From Xylophilus sp042867185 (GTDB taxonomy: Bacteria > Pseudomonadota > Gammaproteobacteria > Burkholderiales > Burkholderiaceae_C), in NCBI GenBank assembly GCA_042867185.1, contig JBHZQV010000002.1:248001-312000 (forward strand): 64,000 nucleotides of DNA. Reading direction: 5' to 3'. The notes under the pieces were generated by a model that was not told the origin of the DNA, did no database searches, and saw only the letters and a list, made by a program, of their open reading frames with translations. How positions within the stretch are numbered: position 1 is the first letter of the stretch; each line of letters begins with the position of its first letter. The translations under genes were made by a program, and so were the position numbers. Shown here piece by piece: positions 63,076 through 64,000 of this stretch.

Positions 63076-64000
63076 ATGACCGACACCACCGCGCCCACCA
63101 CCGCCCTCGCCGCCACCACTGCGGAGCCGGCGGACCCGTACCTCTGGCTGGAGGAGGTGGACGGCGCGCGGGCGATGGCCTGGGTGCGGCAGCGCAATGC
63201 GCTGTCGGAGGCCGAGCTGACCTCGCGCCCCGAATACGCGCCCACCCGCGCCCGGCTGCTCGCGATCCTGGAGGCGAAGGACCGCATCCCGGGCGTCGTG
63301 CGCCGGGGCGACTGGTTCTACAACCTGTGGCAGGACGAGCAGCACCGCCGCGGGCTGTGGCGCCGCACCAGTTTGGCCGAGTACCGCCAGGCAGAGCCGG
63401 CCTGGCAGGTGCTGCTCGACCTGGACGCGCTGGCCCGCGCCGAGAACGAGAACTGGGTCTGGGGCGGCGCCAGCCTGCTCGGCCCCGACTACCGGCGCGG
63501 CCTGGTGTCGCTCTCGCGCGGCGGCGCCGACGCGACGGTGGTGCGCGAGTTCGACGTCGACACGCTGCAGTTCGTCGCGGGCGGATTCGCGCTGCCCGAG
63601 GCCAAGTCCGACGTCGAATGGATCGACGCCGACACGGTGTATGTCAGTACCGATTTCGGGCCGGGCTCGCTCACCGAGTCGGGCTATCCGCGCACCATCA
63701 GGCGATGGCGCCGCGGCACGCCGCTGGCGCAGGCGCAGACGGTGTTCGAAGGCGCGGTGACCGACGTGGGCGTGGGCGTGGGCGTAGACCGCACGCCGGG
63801 CTACGAGCGCACCGTGTTCAGCCGCATGCTCGATTTCTACCGGCAGGAGGTCTGGCTGGCCGAAGGTCCGGCCGCAGCCGTCGCCGAACCGCGCAAGATG
63901 GACGTGCCCGAAGACGCGATGGTCGATTTCCTGCGCGACACGCTGCTGCTGGAACTGCGCAGCCCGCTGGAACTGGGCGGCCGCACCTTGCCCGCCGGCT
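63076..64000 (+). CDS. Prolyl-oligopeptidase-family serine peptidase, 3' end missing
   Basis: An open frame from ATG 63076 runs off the window after 308 codons. The N-terminus DPYLWLEEVDGARAMAWVRQRN is the classic start of prolyl oligopeptidase-family proteins, and what follows is the beta-propeller region (FYNLWQDEQHRRGLWRR, YVSTDFGPGSLTESGYPRT). The catalytic alpha/beta-hydrolase domain lies beyond the window. There is no Sec signal, and GAAGGAAG upstream is the ribosome-binding site. A short GTGGGC repeat (about 63766-63786) encodes VGVGVGV. Confidence 0.9.
   Translation, partial: MTDTTAPTTALAATTAEPADPYLWLEEVDGARAMAWVRQRNALSEAELTSRPEYAPTRARLLAILEAKDRIPGVVRRGDWFYNLWQDEQHRRGLWRRTSLAEYRQAEPAWQVLLDLDALARAENENWVWGGASLLGPDYRRGLVSLSRGGADATVVREFDVDTLQFVAGGFALPEAKSDVEWIDADTVYVSTDFGPGSLTESGYPRTIRRWRRGTPLAQAQTVFEGAVTDVGVGVGVDRTPGYERTVFSRMLDFYRQEVWLAEGPAAAVAEPRKMDVPEDAMVDFLRDTLLLELRSPLELGGRTLPAG

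Overview
The window is very GC-rich, gene-dense chromosomal DNA of a betaproteobacterium, most likely family Comamonadaceae (order Burkholderiales; Variovorax/Acidovorax/Xylophilus-like). Grounds for this: the gene order tig-clpP-clpX-lon followed by tRNA genes, a ZapB-like/zapA/6S RNA/TauE-SafE cluster, a small Trp-rich protein, an IPTL-CTERM surface protein, and degenerate copies of a GCTAT...ATAGC palindromic repeat that I associate with this family. The genus is inference. I see no insertion sequence, prophage, CRISPR array or rRNA gene.

Layout. 1-7.1 kb: end of an IPTL-CTERM surface protein, then the proteostasis genes tig, clpP, clpX and lon (candidate heat-shock promoters before clpP and lon), then tRNA-Gly(GCC) and tRNA-Cys(GCA). 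7.3-9.5 kb: a chemoreceptor, a possible very short RNA, and tRNA-Leu(UAA) split by a 246-nt group I intron. 9.6-17.2 kb: a conserved hypothetical, a YgjP-like metallopeptidase, murI, and two unrelated fumarases flanking an MHYT-GGDEF-EAL protein. 17.3-23.1 kb: an effector-like protein with a hydrolase motif, a CoA-transferase, a YqhA-type membrane protein and acs. 23.3-24.8 kb: a perfect 626-bp tandem duplication between a LapA-domain gene and a cytochrome c gene, which creates a chimeric second LapA reading frame. 24.9-34.5 kb: ilvD and a divergent LysR gene, lgt, an overlapping HD-GYP / PAS-GGDEF-EAL pair, a TauE/SafE permease, 6S RNA, zapA and a ZapB-like gene.

34.5-56.8 kb is a cobamide (vitamin B12) region. 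A cobalamin riboswitch precedes btuB, cbiA, cobU, btuF, btuC, btuD, an ExbB/TolQ-like channel gene, a DUF2149 gene, a CobN-like gene and cobO. A Fur-like box then precedes a second TonB-dependent receptor and a PepSY protein; the latter overlaps cbiB, followed by cobD, a NYN-LOTUS protein, cobQ and cobT. No corrin-ring genes and no cobS are present, so the window covers uptake, salvage and late assembly. The outstanding oddity is the CobN-like protein: it has an N-terminal signal peptide and a C-terminal membrane anchor, so its chelatase-like body should lie in the periplasm, next to an ExbB-like proton-channel protein and a DUF2149 partner. That suggests an energised periplasmic tetrapyrrole/metal-handling machine rather than the classical cytoplasmic cobaltochelatase.

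56.9-64 kb: a divergent LysR/MFS pair with a small EthD-like gene, a GntP-type permease, a membrane diguanylate cyclase, nth, and the start of a prolyl-oligopeptidase-family gene that runs off the end. The window holds four c-di-GMP proteins.
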